Source of the DNA: Prorocentrum cordatum
Lineage: Eukaryota; Sar; Dinophyceae; Prorocentrales; Prorocentraceae
NCBI GenBank assembly: GCA_963575745.1
Contig: CAUYUJ010005647.1
Location: 1 to 64,000 of the forward strand
Direction of reading: 5' to 3'
Length of the DNA: 64,000 nt
The position numbers and the translations under genes were made by a program. This document shows, piece by piece, positions 20,960 through 31,136 of this stretch (its first letter is position 1; every line of letters begins with the position of its first letter). Under the pieces are notes generated by a model. It was not told the origin of the DNA and made no database searches. It saw only the letters and a list, made by a program, of their open reading frames with translations.

Positions 20960-21240
20960 GGAGTTGTGAGGATGCCTCGAGCGGCGGCGCCAGAGTTGCG
21001 AGGATGTTTCGAACAGCGGCGCCAGAGTTGTGGACGCTCCTGACGCTCCCGACGCTCCTGACGCGCGTGCGCCAGATCTCGAGCGGCGGCGCTGGAGTTG
21101 TGAGGATGTCTCGAGCGGCGGCGCCCGATTTGTGAGGATGTTTCGAGCGGCGGCGCCAGAAGTGTGAGGATGTCTCGAGCGGCGGCGCTGGACTTATGAG
21201 GATGTCTCGAGCGGCGGCGCCGGAGTTGTGGACGTCCCAA
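20960..21240. repeat. 32-bp tandem repeat, block 1
   Basis: Units of GAGGATGTCTCGAGCGGCGG plus a 12-base variable tail, about 32 bases each. The same units return at 21645-21960. Confidence 0.85.
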
Positions 21241-21500
21241 GACATTGAAAAGGGCGACGACGACGAAGGTGGAGGGTAGTGACGGGTGAGGACGATGAGA
21301 AGGGTGAGGACGGGGATGCGGATGTGGATTAAGATAAAGAAAATGATGAAGAGGATGATGAGGGCAAGGAGGATGCGGAGGACGCGGAGAATGCAGGTCA
21401 TGATGACGATCAGGTTGAACAGGCGAATCAGAAGAACCAGGACGAGGACGAGGACGAAGACGATGATGAGGGCGAGGACGACGAGGACGAATGATGATGC
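21240..21500. repeat. GA/GAT-rich low-complexity DNA
   Basis: Purine-rich GAGGACGAGGAT-type sequence giving acidic or RTRRTRT frames. No gene. Confidence 0.6.
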
Positions 21501-21639
21501 TGACGACAGTGACGATGAGGATGAGGGTGAGATGCCCCGAACAGACTTCGAACAGGTCCCTGAGAGGCATCCCAGGAAAACCACATATGCATCGACGAGG
21601 CTCCGGGCCCATAGCCTAGGCACGGTGGTGAGTTGGTCC

Positions 21640-21960
21640 GAAGGCCGGGAGTTGCGAGGATGTCTCGAGCAGCGGCGCTGGAGTTGTGGACGCTCCTGAC
21701 GCCCCCGACGCTCCTGACGCCCCTGGCGCTCCTGACGCCCCTGACGCGCTTGCGCCAGATCTCGAGCGGCGGCGCTGGAGTCGTGAGGACGTCTCGAGCG
21801 GCGGCGCCGGAGTTGTGAGGATGTCTCGAGCGGCGGCGCCCGACTTGTGAGGATGTTTCGAGCGGCGGCGCCGGAGTTGTGAGGGTGTTTCGAGCGGCGG
21901 CGCTGGAGTTGTGAGGATGTCTCGAGCGGCGGCGCCGGAGTTGTGGACGTCCCTGACGCT
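21640..21960. repeat. 32-bp tandem repeat, block 2
   Basis: Second block of the GAGGATGTCTCGAGCGGCGG unit, mixed with GACGCTCCT words. It has the same orientation as block 1. Confidence 0.85.
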
Positions 21961-22258
21961 CCTGTCGCTCCCGACGCTCCTGACGCTCCTGACGCTCCTG
22001 GCGCTCCTGACGCTCCTGACGCTCCTGACGCTCCTGACGCTCCTGACGCTCCTGACGCCCCCGACGCTCCCTGATGTTCCCTGACGCTCTGACGCTTTTG
22101 ACGCTTTTGACGCTCCTGACGCTGCTGACGCTCTGACGCTTCTGACGCTCCTGACGCTCCTGACGCTCCTGACGCTCTGACGCCCCTGACGCCTGGAGCG
22201 TCAGGAGCGTCAAACACGTCCAGAGCGTCAGGAGCGTCAAAAGCGTCAGAGCGTCAGC
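21950..22258. repeat. GACGCTCCT 9-bp array with inverted end
   Basis: About 25 GACGCTCCT units run to about 22190. The array then flips to AGGAGCGTC units (22196-22256), so its two ends can pair into a long hairpin around TGACGCCTGGAGCGTCAGG. Confidence 0.9.
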
Positions 22259-22324
22259 ACTTGTTTCCAGGGGCGCGCTGCGCCAGCTCTCGAAAAAGTG
22301 AATCTCACGCAGTCGGTTACTACC

Positions 22325-22545
22325 CCAGGGCTGGCCTCGCGACTTCGGGAACACATTACGGCCATCATGTCTCCAGATACGCCAGAGGGTAGAAGGCCGA
22401 GATATCATCTGCTGCGGAAGTCTTTGGGGACACTGTGTATGCTACAAGTGACGATCTTTCCGTCGGAGGCGCAGGCGTTTGCAAGGGAGTCCCTTGTGGT
22501 CAAATTCGCCAATCCTGAGTGCAACAATCGTGGTCGTGGATATCA
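22325..22545 (+). CDS. Possible GIY-YIG nuclease fragment
   Basis: The plus strand reads LASRLREHITAIMSPDTPEG, RRPRYHLLRKSLGTLCMLQV, then IFPSEAQAFARESLVVKFAN and PECNNRG. The arrangement R-x2-H, a middle strand, a later glutamate (ARE) and a terminal asparagine (PECN) matches the second half of GIY-YIG endonuclease domains. The GIY and YIG half is not visible and would have to lie in an upstream exon. The identification rests on pattern only. Confidence 0.35.
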
Positions 22546-22748
22546 ACGCCATGGTGCCCGACAAGGACCACTACTGGTGCCACGGCGGGAAGCAGTTCGT
22601 CGTCGTCCGCCACCGCGGCTTCGAGAACCCAAGCAGGCGCAGTCAAGTGCGAAGGAGAAGTCCGTGTATGAACGTGTGCGTCGGGAACAATGATTACAAC
22701 ATCCTGGACAACTACGAGGCGCGTATTCTGGGGTTTACGATGGCATGA
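22540..22748 (+). CDS. Putative coding segment, unrecognised
   Basis: In another plus frame: VDINAMVPDKDHYWCHGGKQ, then FVVVRHRGFENPSRRSQVRR and MNVCVGNNDYNILDNYEARI, ending at TGA 22746-22748. Composition is protein-like. It may follow the GIY-YIG-like piece after a frame change or intron. No family recognised. Confidence 0.35.
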
Positions 22749-22822
22749 TGGGGCTCAGGTTGGGGGATGATCGTTGTTACGGCCCGATCCGCACCCTAGA
22801 GTAAAGTTTAGACAATCAATTT

Positions 22823-23879
22823 GTGGCTTATCGTGCATCATATCGTCCATGTGTTAGTTTCCCACGGTCGGGGAGTGCAGGTACAGGTGCTGGCTTCTTC
22901 TACCGTGCAAAGGAGTTGGTCAATTTTGTCCGTCCAAGTGGGGCTCGTCGTATGGCGGCCGTCATAGTAATGGAATACCTCATCAGTCTGCATCGTTTGG
23001 CGCCGTTCAATGTCCCACCGCTCGCCACGCTGTGGCGGCAATGCAATACTCAGTGGTCGGAGTGGTCCCGCGGTGTTCGGCTTCCCTTTCGGGTCATCTC
23101 GAAAAATGTGAACCGCCTGTGGCTGTACCGATGGCGAGAGGTTCTGGAGCGGGCTCGGACAAATACCATTGCATGGGTCGGTGCCTTGCCCACGCCTTTC
23201 GGCGTCATCAGAGGGATCGTGGGTTATCGTGACCGTGACCGGTACGACCACCGTGGACAGCGAGACCGCGACGGCGATCGTCACCGTCGGAGGGGCCGCA
23301 AGACCCGTTCGAGTTCCTCGTCGGGGTCGAGGGACAACCAGGGGGTGCGCCGCTTGGGTCTCCACAAAGGGGGGGATATACACGCACGACCCGTCGTACG
23401 CGGCGTTCTTTGACCAGCGGGAGCAGGAGCTACGTGAGATCGAGGTTCGCCGACAGCGGGAGATCATGGCCAGGGCAACGCAGGGGTCGATCGGTGGCGC
23501 GCTCCAGGAGAACAGCATCCAGCTCCACACGTCCCAGCGAGGGGGCGGTGGAGGTCTGCCGCAGTCGCCAGGGACGTCCACACCTGCGGACCCAGGACCA
23601 GCCCCCAGCCCAGGCGTGTTGCCAGGGGAGACCGGTACGGTTGACGCGGGGGACCTCACGAACATCAAGCGCATGCTCGTGGAGGCGCAGTTCGGGTACG
23701 TCGTGGGGCTGGAGGACGGGAAGGAGTCTACGTTCAAGGCGGCGTTCTCCAGCTCGTGGGGCAATCGCAAGATATCCCAGATTGCAAGCACGCTATTCCA
23801 GAAGCAAAAGATCACGGAGCCCAAGCGTAAGGACGAAAAGATATCGGAGTTGTGGAAGTATTATCAGAACCTCGCCTGA
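22823..23879 (+). CDS. Hypothetical protein with RD/RS-rich middle, frame-broken
   Basis: First frame (22823-23413): GFFYRAKELVNFVRPSGARR, MAAVIVMEYLISLHRLAPFN, TLWRQCNTQWSEWSRGVRLP, then a basic RDRDRYDHRGQRDRDGDRHR and SSSSSGSRD stretch. Second frame (to TGA 23877-23879): HDPSYAAFFDQREQELREIE, VRRQREIMARA, a proline-rich linker, then TNIKRMLVEAQFGYVVGLED, STFKAAFSSSWGNRKISQIA and EKISELWKYYQNLA. The change of frame falls near 23340-23390. The RD/RS stretch suggests RNA association, but no domain is recognised. Confidence 0.4.
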
Positions 23880-24770
23880 GAGATTGCCGAGCCTCTCTTA
23901 GACGCGTACGGTGCTGAGGTCTATGCTCCAAAGGTGGAGTGCTCTTTTGTGCAGAATCAGTTCAGGTTGTACATGATTATTTTTTTATGCTTGGGATCGT
24001 TTTCGTGTACTTCGTCGGCTGTGAGTCGCCTATGTCCGTGCTCCAGTCCGCGTTTTTCTACGAATATCGCTTGCTGAATGGCCAGGCCGCCCCTCTCCTG
24101 TGCCCGTCTTTCTCACAGGAGATCGCAGGTAGTCCTGCGGCAGGTATATCTACTCTTGGGATCTGTGAGGAGGGGGTGGGGACAGCTGTCAGGACCGCTC
24201 GAGGCCGCTAATCAAGTCGGGGGCCTTTTTTGGTTTTCTCCCCTCCCCTCTCCGCTCGCTCCCTCCCCTTCTTCCCCCGCTCCCCACAAAAAATCCCCAC
24301 GTGAGGATAGCCTCATGTGTGCCTGGGACGTTTCTTGTGCCCTGGTGGGTTCAGTGTGTGAGGCACTGTCCTGTGCTTGGCACCGACCTGTAGAGGTCTG
24401 TAGTTGGGCTCGGGTGCACCTTCCTTCCCCCTCTTGAGGACCCGAACCTTCCTCCTCCACCAGGTGTGTACCCAGAAGTCCGTCGAACAGGATTTGCCGA
24501 GGAAGATTTCAATCACAGGTTTGAGTCTGACCCTATTGCGCTGTATCCTATCCCAGCGCGGAGGGACACACTTTCTTCCCGTGGGCGCGTGTGGCTCGAG
24601 GAGGAGCCCCAGGGGAGCCCGCTCTTCCGCATGGACGCTCAAGGAAGTGCTGGCGGTCCGTCGGTCACAGATCGACCCCCGAGCGGCTCAGTGGTGCAAT
24701 GAAAACAGATCGAAGTTTCGGGCCTACGCCTACCGCCAGCCTGGAACCGATCTGCATCCCATTCATCGCC
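23880..24770. other. No gene recognised
   Basis: Mixed-composition DNA with CCCCTCCCCTC runs at 24236-24280. Short open frames lack motifs. Confidence 0.4.
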
Positions 24771-24775
24771 TTGGA

Positions 24776-24829
24776 GCACACACACAAACCACACACACAC
24801 CACACACACACAAACACACAAACACACAA

Positions 24830-24860
<31 letters not shown>

Positions 24861-24975
24861 CAAACACACACAAACACACAAACACACGCACACAAACACA
24901 CAAACACACACAAACACACACACAAACACACACACACACACAAACACACACAAACACACACCACACACACACGCA
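24776..24975. repeat. (CACA)(CAAA) microsatellite
   Basis: About 200 bases of CACACA interrupted regularly by CAAACA. Confidence 0.95.
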
Positions 24976-25076
24976 CACAGAACATCCAAGGGTGCCCTCC
25001 CCCAGGATGCACAACAGCAGCCAAAACACACATGGCCCGACTGCAGAGGCCTCCCAAATGGGGTTCGAGCAGATGG

Positions 25077-25366
25077 GGTCGGAGGATCTCGCCGCATCGC
25101 CGATATGATGGGCCTGGTTTCCACCACCGCCACCATAAGTTGGAGGGGGGAAGGAGGAGGAGGAGGAGGACCCCCTCCCTCTCCTACCCATGGTGGTGAT
25201 GTTGGATAACAAGCCCATCACGATGCATCGCCGATGCATCGGCCATACACTGGTAACGTCGGCGATATGTCCGCGACGTCGGCGTGGAGACTATTGGGCC
25301 CCACATCGAGCCGCACCGCCGATGCATCGCCGATGCATCGGCGATGCGGCGCGATCCTCCGACCCA
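25077..25366. mobile_element. 290-bp inverted-repeat element, outer of a nested pair
   Basis: Left end GGTCGGAGGATCTCGCCGCA (25077-25105 region) faces right end TGCGGCGCGATCCTCCGACC (25345-25363). About 28 bases pair with one or two mismatches. Inside are palindromic CCGATGCATCGG words. A second inverted-repeat element (25107-25217) lies within it. Confidence 0.7.
25107..25217. mobile_element. 111-bp inverted-repeat element, copy 2, nested
   Basis: Ends TGATGGGCCTGGTTTCCACC and GTTGGATAACAAGCCCATCA pair with some mismatches. The interior word CACCATAAGTTGG and a GGAGGA stretch match the element at 6650-6767. It is nested inside the 290-bp element. Confidence 0.65.
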
Positions 25367-25399
25367 CTCTATTCTCCGACTCCATCCAGCAGGCTTGGG

Positions 25400-25820
25400 C
25401 GCCCGAGATATCCAGGGTAACTCGGGTCCAAGCTAACTCGGGTTGGGATTCCCGAAAAGACGAACCCGAGTTAGCCCTGACCTGAGTTACCCCTGATGAT
25501 TTGGGGCTCTGGACGCCCGAATTCTCCGGGGTAACTCGGGTCCGGGCCAACTCGGGCTCGGAATCCCGGAAAACGAACCCGAGTTGGCCCTGAACCGAGG
25601 TGCCCCTGATGATTCGAGGCTCTGATCCAGGAAACCCGGAGCGGAACCACGCCTGGCGGCACGTCGAAAGTCGGGCCAATCAGGCCTCGCAGAACCCTGC
25701 AGGATCCTGCAAGACCCTGCACCCAAACCCGGGCCAGTGCGAAGGATCCTGCAAGACCCTACAGGACCCTGCACCCAAACCCGGGTCAGTGCGCCCCTGG
25801 CCCTGCAGGATCCTGCAAGA
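25400..25820. repeat. AACTCGGGT and CCTGCA repeats
   Basis: Two copies of a roughly 120-base unit (about 25415 and 25530) carry AACTCGGGTT facing AACCCGAGTT, so each copy is itself a small hairpin. From 25680 the words CCTGCAAGACCCT and CCTGCACCCAAACCCGGG repeat twice. Confidence 0.75.
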
Positions 25821-26184
25821 TCGGGCGCTCTGGCGCCCCGGAATGCAGACCGCGAGGGCGCGGACACGGATCTGCGCGCCGCCCGTGGCCCTCACGGCCC
25901 GCGGGAGCGGCGGGGGCGCCCAGGCGGCCCTCGCCGAGAGGGGGGCGGCGGCCCGCCGCCCCCGCGGGCCCCCGAGAGCCCGAGGGCACCGCGCCCGCCG
26001 TCTCTGGCGGGTCTCAAGGCCCCCGATTTGAAAGACGGGTTGCGGGTTGCGCCGGCGCAGTCGGGGAGAGCTCGGGGCCCAGACGTGCTCGGCGGCGGCG
26101 CTCCCTCGGGAGGGGGGCTCGAGGCCCCACCTGGCGAGGGCCCCGTGCGTCCACCGCAGCTTCCACTGCGACACCCCGTGGGCA

Positions 26185-26400
26185 CGGGGGCAAGGAGGAG
26201 GAGGGGGAGGAGGAGGGGGAGGAGGAGGAGGAGGAGGAGGAGGAGGACGAGGAAGAGGGAGCAGGGAGGAGGAAGAGGACGAGGAAGAGGGAGGGAGAAA
26301 GAGAGGAGGGAGAGAGAGAGAGGAGAGGGAGAGCACGAAGAAGAGGGAGGATTGAAGAGGAGAAGAGGGACAGCGAGGGTGCACGAAGCTCGAAGGTCGA
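26185..26400. repeat. GGA-rich tract
   Basis: Purine-rich GGAGGAGGA and GAGAGAGG sequence of about 200 bases. Confidence 0.85.
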
Positions 26401-26435
26401 AGGAGGATGCACGAATAGAAATCCTTCCAACACTC

Positions 26436-26560
26436 ACCTGCTGGCCCTCCTTCTTTTGCCGACCCGCCGCTTTTTGCCCCTGCGCTCCCGGCGAAGTGTC
26501 CGCGACCCCGCGCGCCGACGCGGCACGGGCTGCTTTCATAGCTGAGGGTCCCACTGCTGG
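26436..26560 (-). CDS. Putative exon with canonical GT donor
   Basis: The minus strand reads AMKAARAASARGVADTSPGA then QGQKAAGRQKKEGQQ and meets CAG-GTGAGTGTT at about 26435, a textbook GT donor. It is the only canonical donor noticed at a coding-like end in the window. Basic, alanine-rich; no family recognised. Confidence 0.35.
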
Positions 26561-26671
26561 GAGGCGCCGCCCACTCTGTAGGCCAACGTGCCCCAACTGC
26601 CTCCTCCTGCTCATGCTGCTCCTCCTGATCCTCCTGCTACTGCTCCTCCTTCTCCATCCCCCCACCTCGTC

Positions 26672-26673
26672 GT

Positions 26674-26755
<82 letters not shown>

Positions 26756-28535
26756 GTCGTCATCATCATCATCATCATTATCATCATCATCATCGTCATC
26801 ATCATACTCATTTGCACAAGTATCATCAGCATCATCAGTATCATCATCGACATCATCATTATCGTCATTAGCACTATAATCATGATCATGATCATGATCA
26901 TGATCATCACCATCACCATCACCATCATCATCATCATCATCGTCACTAATATCATTGTCGTCATTGTCACCATCGTCATCATCAGCAGCAAAAAACATCA
27001 TCATGATCATAAACATCGTCAGCTTCATCATCATCATCATTAGCATCGTCATCAGATATCATCATCATCATCATCCTCATCCTCATCCTCATCATCGTCA
27101 TCATCACCAGCATCATCATACTCAACCGCATCATCACCACTATCATCACGATCATGAGCATGATCAGCAGCATCAGTATCAGCATCACCAGTATCATCAT
27201 CATTACCATCAACAACATTACCATCATCACCACCACCACAACCACCATCACCAACAGCCTCACTAAGATACACAACACCAACAACACAACCAACTCCATC
27301 AACAACACCAACAACAGCAGCAGCACCAACACCAGCAACAGCAACAGCAGTAGCAACAACAGCAGCAACAACACCATCATCATCAGCATCATAAACAGTA
27401 TCAACATCACCATTGTCGTCGTTATCGTCATCGTCACCATCACCACCACCACCATACCCATCCCCCTCACCACCACCACCATCACCATCACCACCACCAT
27501 CATTATCGCCACCATCAACACCATCATTGTCACCATCACCATGACCATCACCATCGTCATCATCATCACCATCACCATCATCATCATCATCACCATCTTC
27601 ATCACCTTCATAAGCAGCCTCATCACCACCACCACCGTCACCATCACCATCAACATCATCGTCATCATCACCAAAACCATCATGAACATGAACGTGATCA
27701 TCAGCATCAGCATCAGCATCAGTACCAGCAACAACATTTTCAACATCAGCATCATGAATATCATCATCAGATTCATAATCAGCACCATCATCATCAGGAC
27801 CACCACAGCCGCCATCACAATCACCGAGACCATCACCATCATCAACAACAATACCAACAACAACAAAACCAACACCACCAACCACACCAACAACAGCAAC
27901 AACAACAACACAAACAACATCAACAACAACATCATCATGATCAGAAACAACATCATCATCACCATCATTACCGTCATCGTCAAAGTCACCATCACCACCA
28001 CCACCACAATCACTACCATCACCACCACCACCATCATCAAAGCCATCATTAGCATCACCATCAACACCATCATCGTCATCGTCATCATCGCCATCACCAT
28101 CATCATCATCACCACCATCATCATCGCCATCATCATATCATCATCAACACCAACATCGTCACCATCACCATCACCATTACCATCACCACCACCATCGCCA
28201 TCACCACCACCACCATAGCCATCATGATCATTACCGTGAACATCATCATCGTCATACTCATCACCACCACCATCATCATCACAATATATGTTCATCATGA
28301 CCCTCATAATCAACCTCTAACTAATAACCATCACCAGCACCATCACCATCACCACCACAACCATAATCGCCATCATTACCATCACCATCAACACCATCAT
28401 CATCATCGTCATCATCATCACCATAATCATCAGCAGCAGCAGAAGCAGCAGCAGCAGCATCGTCACCATCCTGACTCATGATCATCATCGTCATCGCCAT
28501 CATCATCACCACCACCATCCCCATCCTTCTTCATT
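26672..28535. repeat. 1.86-kb (ATC/CAT)n trinucleotide satellite
   Basis: Nearly pure TCA units at 26674-26755, then degenerate CAT, CAC, CAA triplets to 28535. All six frames are open over long spans as poly-Asp, poly-Ile/Thr, poly-His or poly-Met/Val; none is a gene. Confidence 0.97.
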
Positions 28536-28577
28536 CTTTCCTGCCTTCTCGCTCCTGCCCCCTCCTTTCCTTCCCCC

Positions 28578-29405
28578 TCGTGCACATGACAGCAGATGGA
28601 GGTGGATGGCAGCTTGTGCGCCGAGTGCACAAGGCAAAGCAGAAGGTCGAGCTCAAGACTAGGCGCATCAAGCACTCCGAGCCCATGGATCGTCTCACTG
28701 CTCCATCGCTGATGTTCTAGGTCTCAGCCGCAGGATCGCTGCGCAACATGATGTACTACCCGTTCTTAGTGGTGATGGTCGTGCTTTCTTCTTGACTGGA
28801 GCGACTTCCCTAGGCCAGGCAGATTTTGAAGATATCAAATTTAGCATCGTTGAGAACGCAGATGAGTACGCTATGGAGCTCCATAAAGCCAGCACCACAC
28901 AATGGAAACAATGGATGAATAATACTGCCTTTCTCAATGATGCGGGCAAGGCCCACCGTCTTACTCGGTTGCAAGTATTGCAACGCAACATTATGAGCAC
29001 AGAGCGCACGCAGCCGTACCAGCTTGCTGATGATGAAGTGCGGAGATGGCGCGCAGTATGGACATGTCACGACACGCAGCGTATGCAACTCCCTTGCACG
29101 CACGTCGACTGGCACGACCTCCCCTTCATCACAGTAGAGGACGTACGCGTGGCCATAGAGACATTTCCTGGAAAAACAGCAATAGGGCCCACAAAGATCC
29201 ACCCCAGGTCTTTCAGCTACGTCTCCAACGAGGGGCTCCAAGCGGTCTCGGAGTTGTTTATGCAGTGTGAGCGGCTGCTTATGTGGCCCAGTCAAAGTAT
29301 TGTGACTGAGATGGTTCGGTTAGCCAAGCCTGACGGAGGCACTAGACTTGTCACATTCGTGGAGAGCTTGGTGAAGTTATGGTCCATGATACGAAGGCCT
29401 ACATC
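28578..29405 (+). pseudogene. LINE reverse-transcriptase N-terminal fragment
   Basis: The long frame reads GATSLGQADFEDIKFSIVEN, then WKQWMNNTAFLNDAGKAHRL, DEVRRWRAVWTCHDTQRMQL, VDWHDLPFITVEDVRVAIET, FPGKTAIGPTKIHPRSFSYV, EGLQAVSELFMQCERLLMWP and RLAKPDGGTRLVTFVESLVK. This is the order of RT motifs 0-2 in non-LTR retrotransposons (F-x-GKTAxGPxxxHPR, CE-xx-WP, KPDGGTR). The catalytic palm (FxDD) is missing: coding stops being RT-like at a C9 run near 29419 and is followed by unrelated sequence. A truncated, inactive copy. Confidence 0.7.
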
Positions 29406-29479
29406 TAGAGCCACGGCCCCCCCCCCACTCGTGCTGCTGGTGGCGGGGGCCGCGTGGGCGCCGTGGGCGCCATGCCGCA

Positions 29480-30110
29480 GCCTCCGCCCAGCCTGGTCAC
29501 CATGGGCGAGCCTGAACTTCGCGCGTGGTGTCAGTTGCATGGCTAGCAGTATGACTTCTGGCGAGCGGCGCAGCAGCTGCGCGCGGCGCTCGATCGGGAA
29601 GGTGATGACATGTCTGGTGCTGCTCCTGATCTGGGTGCTGAGCGCCTCGACGAGCTGCGTGAACTCAAGAAGCGTGCCATCGAGAAACCGTTGCAGGAGT
29701 CGGAACGTTATCGGCTGGAGGAGCTGCTATGCACGCAGGCCAACCAGGAGGCCGCCAAGAGGGCTCGGGTCGTTCGGTCCGACGCGGCGGCGTCCTTCAA
29801 CCGCGTGCTGCAGCAGTTCCAACCACAAGATGCCGCTGCGGCCCCTGTCCCTGGAGGAGCTGGGCCTGCGGCTGGAGGAATTCACGTGCCAATCGAAGGA
29901 GTTGCAGGTGCAGGTGGCGGCGCAGTGGGGCGGAAGGGCGCGGCCCTCCTAGCCCACCCGGTCGTCGCGAAACTCGCGACGCTGAAGGTGCTGCAAGGGC
30001 GAGGCCCCAGAGCCGCCATCGCCTGCAGCCTGCACCTCGCACTGTCAAGCTGCTTTTCTGCAATGTCACGAGTTAGAATGCGGTTTCACTCTCCGTTGCC
30101 CAGGAGGTGA
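29480..30110 (+). pseudogene. LINE 5' ORF segment upstream of endonuclease
   Basis: Plus frames give GEPELRAWCQLHG, then GAERLDELRELKKRAIEKPL, QESERYRLEELLCTQANQEA and AASFNRVLQQFQPQDAA. A second frame gives LEELGLRLEEFTCQSKELQV then PAPRTVKLLFCNVTS. A helical, charged leader passing into an endonuclease start is typical of LINE ORF1/ORF2 junctions. Several frame shifts. Confidence 0.4.
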
Positions 30111-30555
30111 CACCTATGTGTGATGGTTTTTCATGTGCGAACATCGGATGTTGAGTGACGCTTGTGGGCTTGCTCAGAGGAGATGTAATCAGATGGAATG
30201 GCGCCCCGATTTCACCCCTGCCGCCCCATCCCCTGGAGGGGGTCTCCATCATGGTGGGGTAGGGGCAGTAGTCAGTACGGGTTTATCTTTCAGGCGTTTC
30301 CTGTCGTCGGATTCTGCCCTCCTGGACCATGGCTCTGGGGGCCATTGGCTGTTGCTGCAATTGAAAACCAAGCAAGCTGTCATTGCTGTAGGAGTGTGTC
30401 ATTTAGATGACGGCCTGGGTGTAAATGGGATGAACATTGATCGGTTGCGTGAAATCTCTGAGTTTGTGGGTGCACTGACTGTTCCCTGGATCCTGGAGGC
30501 CGGGGTGTTCTGGGAGTCCCCTCGGCCGCACAGGCCGTATCAAGATGGTATTTGA
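30040..30555 (+). pseudogene. LINE AP-endonuclease-like fragment
   Basis: After KLLFCNVTS the frame breaks and resumes as PGGGLHHGGVGAVVSTGLSF, GHWLLLQLKTKQAVIAVGVC, LDDGLGVNGMNIDRLREISE, FVGALTVPWILEAGVFWESP. The blocks GGVGAVV, a v-x-v-x-H strand, N-x-R-L-x-x-I and PWIL follow the order of exonuclease-endonuclease-phosphatase (EEP) domains of non-LTR elements. The expected GDFN box reads AGVF, losing the catalytic Asp and Asn. Inactive relic. Confidence 0.55.
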
Positions 30556-30559
30556 GATG

Positions 30560-30946
30560 GTAGAAATATCGGCCGACCTGGCGGCACTGTTGGTGTTGCT
30601 TATACAGATATAGATATACAGATACGCGTATACACATACGCATACTATATATATGCAATTACAACTATATCTCCATGCACATATACATGCACAGCTGCAT
30701 GAAGACGCACGCGTGTACATAGTAGCACGTCCATCAATGGTGCAAAAGTAAAGCAACCATCTATACAAACGCACATACAATCACACGTAAACGTAGACAG
30801 GTGTGAAGCGCAGCTTAGAACCATCACTTGCGTTGATTTTTCGGCTGATTATGACGGAGTGCATCCGCGCGCGCCAGAATCGCGACAGGCCTTTACAGAT
30901 GGCGGCGCGCATGCCCGCCCTCCCGATGCCCAGGAACACCGTCGCT
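30560..30946. other. AT-richer spacer, no gene
   Basis: ATACATATA-type sequence with CACATACG words. It separates two converging mobile elements. No motif seen. Confidence 0.5.
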
Positions 30947-31136
30947 TTAAGCGCACGGATAATGCCCACTGGGTTTCTTGTGAATCTTACTGGCGGCTGC
31001 CGCCGGGTGCCCCAGGTGGTCAGTGTCGCCAGCAGACAACATTGAGTTGTGCTTGGCAACGAAGTACAGGACCAAGAAGCGGTGGCGGCTGGGCGACATC
31101 TCGTTGAAGATCCGCGAGTAGCCGAGAAGCACTGCT
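30947..31136 (-). CDS. C-terminal end of the KDZ transposase domain, shifted frame
   Basis: After the EQCFS block of the long upstream frame, the neighbouring frame continues LLGYSRIFNEMSPSRHRFLV then LYFVAKHNSMLSAGDTDHLG, ending at TAA 30947-30949. EQxF...YxRIFNxM...RHRF...L...HN is the normal end of KDZ transposases. The shift at about 31125 is therefore a one-base indel in the gene or the assembly. Confidence 0.6.

Noticed and set aside
26672-28535. Very long Asp-, Ile/Thr- or Met/Val-rich frames
   Set aside because: They are the ATC triplet satellite read in different frames.
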